Shown: in pieces, positions 35,010 through 47,800 of the stretch
Layout: each line of letters starts with the position of its first letter
Position numbering within the stretch: position 1 is the first letter of the stretch
Program-made: the position numbers and the translations under genes
NCBI RefSeq assembly: GCF_030272615.1
Contig: NC_081409.1
Location: forward strand, 207,497,190 to 207,561,189
Reading direction: 5' to 3'
Length of the DNA: 64,000 nucleotides
From: Cryptomeria japonica
Taxonomy: Eukaryota; Streptophyta; Pinopsida; Cupressales; Cupressaceae
The notes under the pieces: model-generated
The model's input: only the letters and a program-made list of their open reading frames with translations
The model's database searches: none
Told to the model about the DNA's origin: nothing

Positions 35010-37711
35010 ATCCAAACACCAAAAAGATCAACTTTTTTTTTTTTTTTAACCAATAACATGTTTGAATGTTGAAAATGTCACACAGGTTGCGCTTTTGACA
35101 CTGTTTTGGTGCATTTGACATTATTTTGGCGCTATCCACCCTGTTTCAGTGCTTTTTCCTTCTCTGTCTTTCCCTTTCTTTTAGTGCGTTTGTGTTAAAT
35201 AGTGCCTCTGTTCAAACGCAGACTAGCGCTATTGTAACAAAACGTTGTACAAATCACCTTGTAACCAAAAATTTAAAAAAAAAAAATTAGGCTTGTAGAA
35301 GCCCACCAAATAGGCGGATTTTACTAACTATTTTTCTCTTTTGTGCAGATTTAAATTAGATTAAAAAGTAGATTTATATTCTTTTACTAACTTGTTTTTT
35401 GAAGTTGGTTTTAAAAATGAATTCACTTTTTATTTTGGTTTAAAATTAACTTCACATTTCAACTTTGGGCTTTTAAAAAAAAGAATCACACATTTGTTTG
35501 GGGCTCTTAAAAAGAATTTCATTGTTCCAAGGTAAAAAGAACCACAAACTTATACAAAAACAACTTTATTTTTTTTTTGCAAGTTAGGAAACAAACTTCA
35601 TTTTGGTGCTTAAAATAAACAAGGCAAATTTTATTTCTTGCATCAAGATAAAACTCACAATCCACACTTCCATTTTTGGTGCAAATAAAATTCACAATCA
35701 ACTTGTCTCATTTTTAAAGCAATTTTACTTCATGCAAACGTGTTTTTCATTAAGTTGACGAGGATTTTTAAATTCTAGTTTACTCAAACAATTGCCTTTG
35801 AAAATTAAAAAGAACACCATGATTGTTGGAGCAACATCTCCAAATAGTTAGATCACATTGCAATGATAGATTAAAAAGAACAAGTGTTTTTCGTGCTTGG
35901 CACACTTGTGCAAAGAGTTGGTCGAGTGGTCCTACTTCTAAAACACACTAGATCCTCTCCCTTGGCTTTTGTGGTCCTAGGTGCAAGAGAAAAGTGTTAG
36001 TAACACTCACATTTTATCTTTTTAAGAGAGGCCTGCCAAGATCGATACTCTTGGGAATGACCTCGAGCGGTAAATCCTTCGAGCCGCTATAGAAATCAGG
36101 TGAGAGCGAAAGCTGTAGCCTTGGGTATAGCTGTTCCTACAGTGTAACTGGCCGAAAGGACAAATGGGCCCCACCACCAGTTACAAGGCTCTTAAGTGAG
36201 TCACTGCAAAATGAACTTATGTCCAAAAACATCGAACATGACTAAACACCTTTAAGTAGTAGCCCACCCGTTCTATTGATTGAGGATATTTGAGATATAA
36301 TTTAGTGCAAGAGCATAGATGGTTTTGCTCCCAAGATACTCACCATACATATTTCCTTGAGTAGAAACATAGCTTTTTGAAAAGTCACTTGTGGCTTGAT
36401 AAAAGTGGTGACTCCCCCATCATAGGGATCATCTATTTGTTATGCTCATGCAAGACTTAGTATATCACATCCTTACCTGCCACGGCGGGATTCATAAGGT
36501 ATGTAGTACCAAAGTCGAAGAAATATCAAGATGTGGGCTAAATTTATCACAACTGGCCATTTGACCTTAGGGATAAAAAGTGTTTGAACTGTGTTCGTTT
36601 TAAAGACCAAGTGCAAATTGAGTCGACTTCAGGCTTTGGAAATACACCTTAAAATACATCTAAAGGAAGGGTCAAAAACAAGTCCAAGGATTGGGTTGAT
36701 CTAGACCCATACTCATTTGTGCCTTTGAGGCAACATTCTTGTGTTTGTGTGCTTGCTTTGTTTTCTTGTCAAAGAAAAATCAGAAAATCAATCCCAAAAA
36801 CATAGTATTCATCCAACATTTCTCAAAAACAAACAAAAATACCAAAAACAAAGTGCAAACAACAAAGAGACAAATTTTATGACCATTCTTCACATCTTGC
36901 GAAAGAAGAAGTCTCATCAGAATATCAACTTGAAAAGGAGACCATTAAGCTCAAAGGCTTTGATCAAAAGGAGGAACTTCTTCTATCTCAATAGACAAAT
37001 CTTTGTCTCACATAGAGTCTTTCTACATCGCATGCGTCTATACCTTCAAGGTAAAACAAACGAGTTTGATACAGAATCATTGAATCGTAGAGCTTTTATG
37101 CAATATAGAGCTCTGAGTTATCACAAAAATCAAGGAGGAAAGATTAATCCCCACTTTTTCCCCAACATCTGCATCACATACAACATAGCTCGAGAAATAC
37201 CACCAACACCCGAAAGGGAAGAGATAGAGTTTGTCCCATTTATAACCCAAAGTTTTTATTGAAGTTGAAAAACAAAACATCCAGCTTCTTATTCATACAT
37301 CATCACTTCATCATCAATCCGTCCCAACTCTCAAAACATTAAGAGGTTCTTGTCCCAAATTCTCTTTTAGATATTGCTTGAAATCAAACACATCACATCA
37401 CTTTTTAGATTGTTTCTACATCTAGGATAAGCTCATCCTAAGAGACACATCTACGCAGGTTAAAACTAGTTCATGAGTGAATCCTCTCATTACTAGGTAG
37501 TTAAATCTGTAACACATCTCAGATTTCTCTACACCTTATCACATCAAAACTTATCAAACAAGCAAGCAATTCAAAGAAGGAATTTCGGTTACATCTACCT
37601 TAAAGTGCTAGAGATCCCCATACAACACAAATCACCAACCATCAATCTTTCATTTCATCGACAACTCATCATCATCTTCAATCAACTTCAAACACAAACT
37701 TGCAAACAAAA
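35010..37711 (+). other. gypsy leader with a highly conserved core
   Basis: The core 36033-36292 matches 40585-40846 in reverse complement with about eight differences by eye, far closer than the LTRs. A frame at 36741-37262 (173 codons, Lys/His/Arg-rich) has no domain and lies outside the repeated arm. Confidence 0.6.
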
Positions 37712-40492
37712 ATGGCTCAAACCCGATCACAGTCGAGACAACGAGAAATAGAAAGAGAAGAAGAAGAAGAGGAAAATCTCAATGAATTTCAAGAAGCACT
37801 TGGAGGAAATGCAGATGACGAAAACCCAAGTACTCCCACTCCTGCAACAATAGAAAGGGCTCAGCATAACCCTCTCTTTAACAGACTTTTTGACGAAATA
37901 CTCAGGAGCAATGCGGATGCTCACTTCTTAAGACTTTCTCAAGAAGGAGCCAAACTCCCCTCAGACTTTGATCTTGCCCAATTAAGACAAGCATCAGAAA
38001 GACAAAGTCGCCATGAGGAAGAAGGGCATAGAGATCCCATCAGATATAACATCCCTCGAGGTAACCCACCACCTCCTCCTCCAAATGAAATGGAGATGTT
38101 GCGGCAACAAGTCGAGAATCTCGCCCAACAACTTCATAGTGGTGTCAAGATTAACCAATTCTCACTCAATGACATCTGTCCCTATCCTTTTGATAGGAAT
38201 CTTTATATGCCACCCTTTCCACGCGGGTTCGAAACACCCAAATTTGAAAAATATAGAGGAAAGGGGGATCCCCGTGATCATGTCCGAGAATTTCATTCCG
38301 CTTGTCTTGAAGTGGCATATGAAGACACATACCTAATGTGCCTTTTTCCCCAAAGTTTGGGAGGAACAACCACGTCATGGTTTTCCCGACTACCAGGTGG
38401 CATTAGAACATTTGAGGAACTCATCCAGAAGTTCCTATCTCATTACTCTTATAATATTGAACGTGACATCACCATGGCTGATCTGTGCAACACCAAACAA
38501 AAACCAGGTGAACTATTCTCAGTATTCCTGCAACGATGGCGCCAAATGTCTAGTAGACGTTCTCTTCAGTTACCTGAACGAGAACTAGTGGAAATATTCA
38601 TTTCCAACTTAAACGAAGAAATGGAATTTCACCTAGATGTCAAAGACACGGACTCTTTTAATGATATGATCACCAAGGGTTTAAAGTGTGAACAGGCACT
38701 CATCAAGAAAGGACTCATCAAAATCTTTAATGAACCAAAAGATGGTCCTCGCCCGCGCTTCAATAGTGATAAACCAAACTTCTGGAACAAGAATAAGAAT
38801 ATCGTCAACGATGGGGTTGTGGATGCTCGAACTATCCAAAATGCACAACCTATGGTTCGGTTTACAGGAAAAAATCCTCTACCTCAAAACAACACAAATG
38901 TTCCTTCTAATCAAGGTCGCATTACATCTCATGATGAACCAAGACCTCGTCAGCAAAAACAAAAATGAACATACACTCCCTTAGGGGAACCCATTGAAAC
39001 AGTGTTGCGACAACTCATTTCTCAAAATTTGATCACTCTACCTAAGCTATCAAACTATGAGCCTCAGGTCAAACCGGCATGGTGGAGAGATACTGAACAC
39101 TGTGAGTTCCATCAAGGAAGAGGACACAAGACAAGTAATTGTCACCGATTGAAAGATCTCATTCAGGATCTTATTAATAGAGGAGAAATTGAGATTGAAG
39201 GACATGACCCAAAAACAACAAATAATGATCATCTGATGTTCAAAAATCCACTTCCATCACAAGATCAAAGGGGTCCTTCCACTTCCCGGCGAGGCACTGA
39301 TACCACTGATTATACGCAGGCTGCATATAACTACACTGTAAATCACCTGTATGATGCCAGTGAACAAATTGCAACTATCACCTTCAAAAATCCCACCTCA
39401 AATTGCAATGTTGTTACACGTCGTGGCAAGGTCACCATAAAGGCAGCTCCACAAGGCACCACCTCCATCCCAAAGCAATACAATCTTGTGGAACAATTAG
39501 ACAAAACCCCTGCACTTATATCCATTTTGGAGCTTTTGCGTCTGTCACCATCTCATAAAACAATCTTAGATCAAGCACTCCAAGAGGCGTCAGTCCCTGC
39601 AAACCTGAATACGGACCAGTTTCAAGCCATGGTTGGAAATCTAAAGTCATCACCTTGTCTCACTTTTTCTGAAAGTGACAACTCTTCTTTCCAACAACCT
39701 CATAATGCTTCGCTACACATTGAAGGCTTTATTAGCCAACACAGGATCAAGCGAGTCTTGATAGATAATGGAGCAGGCCTAAACATTTGTACACTACAGT
39801 TGGTCACAGCATTGGGATATGCAATAGAATCAGTGGATCCTCGCAAGAAGACCACCATCAAGGCCTATGATGATGCAGAGCGTTCATCCAAAGGAGCTGT
39901 GGTACTACCAATCCGAGTGGGCCCTGTGGTAAAGCACATCATCTGTCAGGTTTTGGACCTTCCTCTGCCATATAATCTATTATTAGGGAGACCTTGGATA
40001 CATGTCATGCAAGCTGTTCCATCTACCTACCATCAATGTATCAAGTTCCCACATAACGGTACAGAGATCACAATCCTGGGCGATGCAAATCCCTTTGCTT
40101 TTTGCCATAATATCAGCCATCAACCAGAAATTACTGTTCCTAATAATAGGGAAGCCATTTCCTCCACATCATATGTAAGTCCCGCCTCTCTTGCCAGTTC
40201 GAACACCCCTATACCCAAGCAAGAAAAGCTTAAGATGAAAGTAGCAGAGGAAGGTCCTGGAGAATACAACTTGAGTCAGCTCTTTTGTGTGGGACAAATG
40301 CCCACTTCTCCTAGAACACATGGTAAGCCACAACAGTTACTCCAGCAACCACTAATCATACCAGCATGTGCCTTGACGCCATTCGTCCTTGGAAAGAGTC
40401 AAGAGGAAGAGACACAAGATGAGGACCTAGCGGACTGGATCTATAAAGATCCCATCACCACTGATAAACCACTTTTATCAAGCCACAAGTGA
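37712..40492 (+). pseudogene. gypsy-type gag-protease, one internal stop, pol missing
   Basis: The frame starts MAQTRSQSR (an ATG at 37700 is also in frame) and keeps one register for about 926 codons, with a single TGA at 38966-38968. N-terminally there is an acidic coiled-coil-like stretch (E-R-E-E-E-E-E-E-N-L) and a P-P-P-P-P-P run. The retrotransposon gag domain lies near residues 174-281 (F-E-T-P-K-F-E-K-Y-R-G-K-G-D-P through F-L-Q-R-W-R-Q). After the stop comes a zinc-knuckle-like C-E-F-H-Q-G-R-G-H-K-T-S-N-C. Near 39764 follows an aspartic protease motif (V-L-I-D-N-G-A-G-L-N, then L-L-G-R-P-W-I). The frame ends at TGA 40490-40492 where the inverted right arm begins, so RT, RNase H and integrase are absent. 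The TGA may be a simple CGA-to-TGA mutation. Confidence 0.85.
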
Positions 40493-41887
40493 CTTTTCAA
40501 AAAGCTATGTTTCTACTCAAGGAAATATGTATGGTGAGTATCTTGGGAGCAAAACCATCTATGCTCTTGCACTAAATTATATCGCAAATATCCTCAATAA
40601 ATAGAATGGGTGGGCTACTACTAAAAGGTGTTTAGTCATGTTCGATGTTTTTGGACATAAGTTCATTCTACAGTGACTCACTTAAGAGCCTTGTAACTGG
40701 TGGTGGGGCCCATTTGTCCTTTCGGCCAGTTACACTGTAGGAACAGCTATACCCAAGGCTACAGCTTTCGCTCTCACCTGATTTCTATAGTGGCTCGAAG
40801 GATTTACCGCTCGAGGTCATTCCCAAGAGTATCGATCCCTTGGCAGGCCTCTCTTAAAAAGATAAAATTTGAGTGTTACTAACACTTTTCTCTTGAACCT
40901 AGGACCACGAAAGCCAAGGGAGAGGATAGTGTGTGTTAGAAGTGGGACCACTCGACCGACCTTTTGTACAAGCGTGCCAAACATGAAAAACACTTTTTCT
41001 TTTTAACCCATCATCACAATGTGGTCTAACTATTTGGAGATGTTGCTCCAACAATCATGATGTTCTTTTTAACTTTCAAAGGCAATATATTTTGTAAACT
41101 AGGAAAAATGAAATCCTGGTCAACTTAACAAAAAGCATGTTTTGCTTGAAGTAAAATTGTTTTTGAGCTTTTGAATGAAAAATGGCTTGTTCTTTTTAGA
41201 TTTGCCCAAAACAAAGTGTTGATTGTAAATTTCTTTAAGTTGATGCAAGAAAATAAATTTTGTTTTGTTGATTTTTAAGCACCAAAACGAAGTTTGTTTC
41301 CTAACTTGCAAAAAAAATAAAGTTGTTTTGTTCAGTTTTTAATGCACCAAAAGACGAGTGGCCCTAACTAGAAAGCGATAAAATTTTGTTTGTTCAAGTT
41401 TTAAAGCACTAAAAGAAAATTTGTAATTTTTTTAATGGTGAATTTTAAACCTGCACAAACAACAAATGGTTAGTAAAATCTATGTCCAAGGGGGGCTTCC
41501 ACAAGCCTAAAATTTTTCATTTTTTTGGTTACAAGGTGATTTTTACGACATTCTGTTACAATAGCGCTAGTCTGTGTTTGAACAGAAGCGCTATTTAACG
41601 CAAAAGCGTTGAAAGAAGGGGAAAGACAGAGAGGCAAAAGTGCTGAAAAAGGGTTAATAGCACCAAAACAACGTCAAAAGCGCCAAAACGGTTCCAAAAG
41701 CGCTGAACTTGAGACAATAGTGCTATTGTAAGAACAATAATGTTAAAAGTATAAGTGTCGATAGCACTAGAACGAGTTCAATAGTGCCAAAGCGCAACCT
41801 ATGTGACACTTTCAACATTCAGACATGTTAGTTTTTTTTTTTTTAAATGATATTTTTGGTGTTTCGATTCACGTCGGGTTCACCAAA
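40466..41887 (-). other. inverted leader, right arm
   Basis: In reverse complement this follows the left leader from the primer site inward to about position 36408. The junction with the gag-protease frame is near 40466, sharing only AGTGGT/ACCACT-type bases. Primer site lies at about 41869-41885 on the minus strand. Confidence 0.75.
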
Positions 41888-43279
41888 TGATGCTCTGCAA
41901 AATGGACAAGGTTAGTCTAAGATAAACAACACAAGACACACAAGAAAATCGTTAGTGTTATTCAATCAAAAACTAATCTAAACAGGCATATCAAGATAGA
42001 CACTAAAATCATGCTAATATATCTAACTAATGAAACAAAGATAATGAGGCATCTCCAAATGCCTCTTAGCATGTTCTTAGCTCCTTCTCCCTTGTTCCTC
42101 TCCTCTCCAAGTTCCAAAATAGTGTAGCTCTCAGCAGCTTTTTGCACTATGGATGCTTATGGAGGATTGAGATTGTAGTATTGTGCTCCAAATGTAAAAT
42201 GAAAAGCTAATATTAAGCTATTGATGCTAAAATGATTGATTTTATCCAAAATGACAAGATATTAGTTAATTATGCTAAAATGATCTCTTAAAATGCCTAT
42301 AGCTTAAATGCATACAAGTTTTCAGGATCTAGATTATGAAGAAAAGGGCTCTATTTATAGGGAAAAAGGAGTAATGGATGGTTGAGATTGAACAATCTCA
42401 ACAAGGGTCAGGATTGAATGATTTCAAATCCATGTGAGGGCTTTCAACCCAATCCCAGGATGACAAGTGTCAATGTGAGATAGGTTGAGAGGGGAGGGAA
42501 TAAGCATTAAATGTTTGATATGACCTTGGGAGTTAAAGTCAAGGTTAGTTGAATGAATAAACTCTTTATTCAAAGAATAAAGTTTTTATGATCCAATGGA
42601 TAAACTCTTGTGCAAATGTGAAAATGATGAATATGGTCAAAACAATAAATGTTTGGGGAGACAAGTTTGAAATAACCATAAATGGTTATGTAAGAGCCAT
42701 AAATGGTCATCTAAGAGCCATTAGTGGTCTTGGAAGACTTTGGGGGTTAATTTGTTGAACACACAAAGCATTTAATGCTTTTCAAAGACTTTGGAGTCTT
42801 TGAGAAGTGACTCCATTTTGCTTAGGAATGTGGCAATAATTAGGGGATGGAATAGGCTAATTAGGAAGGGGTTAGAAGAATCTAGAAGGGGATTTAGGAA
42901 TGCAATTGGATTTGGTGGGTGAGGGAAAATAGGATTTTATTAAAATAAAAATTTATTTATTTCAATAAATATGTGCAAGTTGCATTTGTAGGAAAATGCA
43001 AGTGGGGTGGGGATAATGATTTAAATAAATGTTTTATTTAATTTATTTAAAAGAGGAAAAGGGGATTTTATTAAATAAATAGATTTTATTTATTTAACTG
43101 ATTTGAATTTGATTTAATGAATTAATTAAAATAAATTGAATAATTTATTTAATTAATAGAAGAATGTTTGGGGATGAATTAATTAAATATTAATTTAATT
43201 AACTGGTGGCTAGTGCATTTTTAATCAAATAAATATCGAATATTTATTTAATTAAGCTGGACAGATTTGTGTGACTACA
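41888..43279 (-). repeat. gypsy-like LTR, right copy (minus orientation)
   Basis: 1392 bases, reverse complement TGTAGTCACA to GCATCA. It matches the left LTR in order but with many substitutions and without the 79- and 52-bp expansions. TATA element at 42351-42358. Confidence 0.8.
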
Positions 43280-44159
43280 GTTTTAAATACATAAATTTTA
43301 TTTTATTTAGATTCGTTTTACATGCTTATTTTACAAACTAATCGAATGTTGAAAATGACTCTTTAGAAAAAGGCTTAGAATATGACAAAATTAAAATGGT
43401 ATTTCATGTTAATTTGCATCAAGTTATAAGAATTTTATTATTTTTATAAATAATAATTTGTATCAAGTCATAAGTATAATACTATTGTATGTTAATTTGT
43501 ATAAAGTTATAAGTATGTTCTTTTATGTCAATTTGAAAAAAAAATTGCAACTATAGGATATTATACGATTTTATAATGAAAGTGTTAATGTCAATTTGTA
43601 GAAAATCACAAACATGAAACAATCAACCTATTCTTGTGGCAATCTCTTCCAAGTCTGATGAGGTTCCTATGAATCCCTTAGATCTTGTTGGAGAGCCTCC
43701 TTGAATATCTAATTTGGTTATTCTTCTATTTGTTTTTGCTACTCTTAATTTATCCTAAGTTTCAATGCTACACCTATTTGTTCCTTTTATTGATTTATTG
43801 ATGGTTGGCATCTCAAGTTAGTTGTTCATCCACTTATGTGGTCCCCCAAGTTGGATCCATTGTAGGGGCTTCCTCCTACCCCTTATTTATTTTGTTGCAA
43901 CCTATGAATTATTATTGTTCTATTACCTCAAAGTCATACGTAGTGACATTGACAGTTTGCCTTATTACTAAAGCTCTTGGCTTTCATCTATCCTTTATTA
44001 TCCTAATATTTTTTTAATCCAATTCATGTTTGACAAAGGAAAATTTTAAATCTAAATATGCTTTGTATGTATCATCTATCTTGCTAATTATTTTGGACAC
44101 TCTATAATCAACAAAAATTGTTACCAACTTGCAAGTGATCTGTATTTTACCTTCCTTAG
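43280..44159. other. AT-rich DNA, possible gypsy 3' sequence
   Basis: No gene is visible. The part next to 44160 probably continues the minus-strand gypsy remnant into its untranslated 3' end, but no LTR boundary was found. Confidence 0.3.
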
Positions 44160-44460
44160 CTTCTTTGATCTCATTTTTCCATGAACATCAACCCCTCCAC
44201 AAAACCTTGACTTGTCCTCAAGTGAACTTTGTATAGTATCTTGGTGGAAGTGTTTTAATCTTGCTCCATTTACATAACACTATAAAAGAATTCCATCTAA
44301 GATTTCTAATCAGAATGCTCTAGATTCCATAACGTCATTAATCTTGTAGGGGGCCAAGACATTGAGCCTTAAGTTTTCCTTGCTTTTAGAACTTGATGTC
44401 ATATAGCAGGACAGTGTCCCCAAGTTTGAGTTGTTTCATTCTCAAATTTTGATAATGTCT
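44160..44460 (-). pseudogene. gypsy integrase C-terminal fragment
   Basis: Minus-strand reading gives L-K-L-G-D-T-V-L-L-Y-D-I-K-F, then K-Q-G-K-L-K-A-Q-C-L-G-P, and in another frame V-N-G-A-R-L-K-H-F followed by S-L-E-D-K-S-R-F-C-G-G. This is the conserved C-terminal tail of plant Ty3/gypsy polyproteins (G-D-x-V-L-L-Y-D, G-K-L-x-x-x-x-x-G-P, V-N-G-x-R-L-K). Stops and a frame change break it. Whether it belongs to the palindrome family cannot be told, since that element has no integrase to compare. Confidence 0.75.
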
Positions 44461-44479
44461 CTAGATTCCAAAATTCAGT

Positions 44480-44885
44480 TCTAGTTAAATATTTAGAAAA
44501 TCATTTTTAGGACACTTCTAATTAGATGTGCTAATATGACAAGTTGCATGATGAATGACATTTCTAAATTTTAATTGAAGTAATTGACAAAAACCATTTC
44601 GTAATTTAAAAAATAAAAGATACTGTAATATTTCATATAATTGCTACACAGTCATAAAATTACTCTAATAATTTTGATTAAAATATAGATTTTGAAAGAA
44701 TCCTTGAAAAAGATTGAAAAAGGGAAAGAAAGAAAGCAAGCGAAATAGAACAAGTCTCAAAATAAGTGAGATAGAGACAAGAAATCAACAACACAACCAA
44801 CAGAAGAACACGATTGCTAGTCAGTGAAAATGATTTGAAACCAAACTTAATCATTGCCAAAACACATTTAATCACTGCATCAAGT
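44480..44885. repeat. OMT locus C flank, left of the inserted LINE
   Basis: The first 200 bases match the inverted-repeat right end next to OMT A (13720-13860) and B (55290-55430), for example GACACTTCTAATTAGATG and CATGATGAAT. The remaining part up to the LINE is unmatched. Confidence 0.5.
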
Positions 44886-47800
44886 TTTTTTGTTTTTTTT
44901 TGATAGAAGTGGATAGAACCACTGAACTATATTAAATTTTAAAAGTTTTTTTATAGTGTCTGGCTCAAAAAGCACTGAAGGGAAAGAACCAGTAAGAAAA
45001 CCCTTCAGTATTGCTTAAGTAACACAAGCCTATTCTACCCAATACCAAAAGCCCATTGGCATAGTACATCAAAAAACCCATCCCAATTACATAAGCCGCA
45101 TTAGATAGAAAGGAAGCCGCCAACAGAAGCATATAGAAGGAATATTAAAGTATGATCACCGAAGGATGCATATCCATTGCTGCCAAAAAACACCAGTCTG
45201 AACCACCCCTGTCTATGAAACACAATTCTCCAAACCACTGGTTAGAATGATACCACATAGCAGAAATGAAACCATAATCAAAGACCCTATCAAAATAAAC
45301 ATTGTGATCAAGCATAGCAGAACCCACACCAAAGAAAATCCACACCAAATAAGGAGGTTGATGAAGACTACAACTATGCCCTTCTTTACTTCAAATATTC
45401 CAAAACTGAGGAAGGGATCTCATCCACACTTACTACCTGCATATTAGCTTCATTGTCAATGGATAAGTTAGCCAAGAAATCTGCAATCTTATTCACTTCC
45501 CTATAACAGTGGGAAATCAAAAAGGAATCAAAAAAATCTAATTTTTGCAAAATATGATCAAGTATATATTGTAATTGCCAACAATTCGACTTATTTTTCA
45601 TGACACTTTGAATAATAACCATAGAATCACCCTCAATTATCAAGTCCTTAATTCCCAAAGATATAGCCATAGTCAAACCCAAGGACAAAGGAAAGAATTC
45701 TACACAATTGTTAGACTTGAAACCAATTGCATGACAACGAGCCTGAACAAACCTTACCTTATGATCATAAATTACCATACCTACCCCTACCAGGCCAGGG
45801 TTCCCATGAGAAGCACCATCAAAATTCAATTTAAAGTGCCCTTGTGGAGGAGGTTTCCAGCAAGCAAAATTTATCTTACTTATAGCATTAGTCTTATTTA
45901 AAATAGGTCCATGAGAAGGTAAGATTGATAACATTCTCCAAACTCGAGTTACCCTACCATCCCAATGAGAAAAAGAGGTAAGGGTTTCCAAATTCTTATA
46001 GATAAAACACAAAGCAACTTCAGAGATGGAAGATTCAATCCTCAATAAAACCCCAGCCAAGGAAGAACTTGTTTGTTTAAAAATCTTATTGTTACGCTCT
46101 AGCCAAATATTCCAAATCACAATAGATGGAGAAATAATCCAAAGACATGCATAGAAAGATGAGGCAAACAGGAGAGGCCAGGCTCTAAAGTGGGAAAGGA
46201 GATCCTTACCAATAGCAAAGGATAGATTAAGCTTTTCAAACAACCACTACCAGCAAGCATAGGCAAAATCACAATGAAGAAACAAGTGTTCAAAGGATTC
46301 TAAGTTTTTATTACAAAAGACATAAGAAAATACTGTCGTAATACCCAACATGTCCAACCTCATTCCTGTAAGGACCCTGTCCTGCGCTGCTAACCAAGCA
46401 AAAGCACCAGCCTTTGGGAGGCAAGCCATATGCCAAAATAGCTTGTATGGCCAAGTAGATAAATCTTTAACAACCAAGAGAGAATTATAGCCATCCTTAA
46501 TTGTGTACTTACCAGAGATATTCCTTGTCCAGATAAGCTCATCGTCGGCATCAGAAAGAATTATTAGTCTCTCCCCCAACATCTTTTCATATTCCAATTT
46601 CACATTTTGATCAATATCTAAAAACTCAATTGATTTCCATTTTGCCACCTTAAGATTTCCACTATACTCAATTTCAAAATAATCAGCCACAAAGACACCC
46701 CAAAGGGAAGAAAGAGTGGAAATTAAAGGAGACCAACCCCTCGAGTTCACCAAAGGGGGATGTCCATTCCAAACTTCCTCCCAAAACCTGACCTTTCTAC
46801 CATTATGAACAATCCATGAGAGATGAGGCAAAATCACTGATCTACATTTACATAGAAAATTCCAAATAGCTGAACCAGACGGTAAATTAGAAACTTGAAA
46901 AACATACTCTGTTGGTCCGTTATTTAAATATTTAGCGAACATAATTTGTGCCCAAAAGGAGAATGGTCTCTCATACAATTTCCAAATCAACTTAGCACCT
47001 AGGGCTAAATTCTGACTTTCCAAACTCCTAATGCCTGTGCCCCCAAGGTTTTTAGGCAAACAAACTTTATCCCATGCTACCAAAGAGAGTTTCTTCTTAA
47101 GTTCTTTATTATTACTCCAAAGGAAGGACCTAAGAGTATCTTGCAAACTAACAAGCTTTCGGAGACTGCAAAACAGACATGAGATAAATAGAAACAACAT
47201 TTAGGACAGACTTAATAAGAACAATCTTACCAGCCAAAGATAACCATCTATGATTCCATGATAGGATCCTTCTAGAGATAACTGAAATGATCTTAGCCCA
47301 AAACTCAACTCTATCCTTCTTAATGAAGAAAGGTATACCAAGATAAGAACAAGGAAGATTTCCAGATGCAAATCCCCAAAAAATCTTCAATCTATCATGA
47401 ACCAATTGTGAAGCATGAAGGAAAAAAATCTTTGACTTATCAACATTGACTCTTTGACCAGAAAAGGATGCATAGTTCTATATTATCCCCTTTATCACTC
47501 TTGCCTCATCCAAAGAGGGCTGACCAAATAACAAGGTATCATCTGCAAACAAGCAATGCGAAATGTTTTGTGAAATATTATGAATCCTAATTCCCTTCCA
47601 AAGCCCTCCTAGCTTAGCAGCTCTTATAGCCCAACTGAACATTTCAGCTAGAAGAATGAACAAGAAAGGAGACAAGGGATCCCCCTGCCTCAAACCCTTA
47701 GAAGAGGAGAAAAAACCACAAGGGGAGCCATTAATTAGAGTCAAGAACCTTGCAGAAGAAATACAAGCATGAATCCATTTGACCCATGCCTTGGAAAAGC

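Larger units (their letters stand above)
33095..43279. mobile_element. head-to-head gypsy-type LTR composite (10.2-kb inverted repeat)
   Basis: The left arm (33095-36408) is LTR, primer site and leader on the plus strand. The right arm (about 40466-43279) is the same series on the minus strand. Both outer ends read TGTAGTCACA when entered from outside. Between the arms is one plus-strand gag-protease frame; no RT, integrase, polypurine tract or direct-repeat LTR partner was found. Flanks (CTAAG left, GTTTT right) give no target duplication. The LTRs are clearly diverged, so this is not a fresh palindrome. It most likely formed when two family members in opposite orientation were joined by deletion of both 3' halves; aberrant reverse transcription is the alternative. 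Confidence 0.8.

Noticed and set aside
36741-37262. 173-codon basic frame before gag as a separate gene
   Set aside because: It lies in the leader, is compositionally A-rich and has no recognisable motif.
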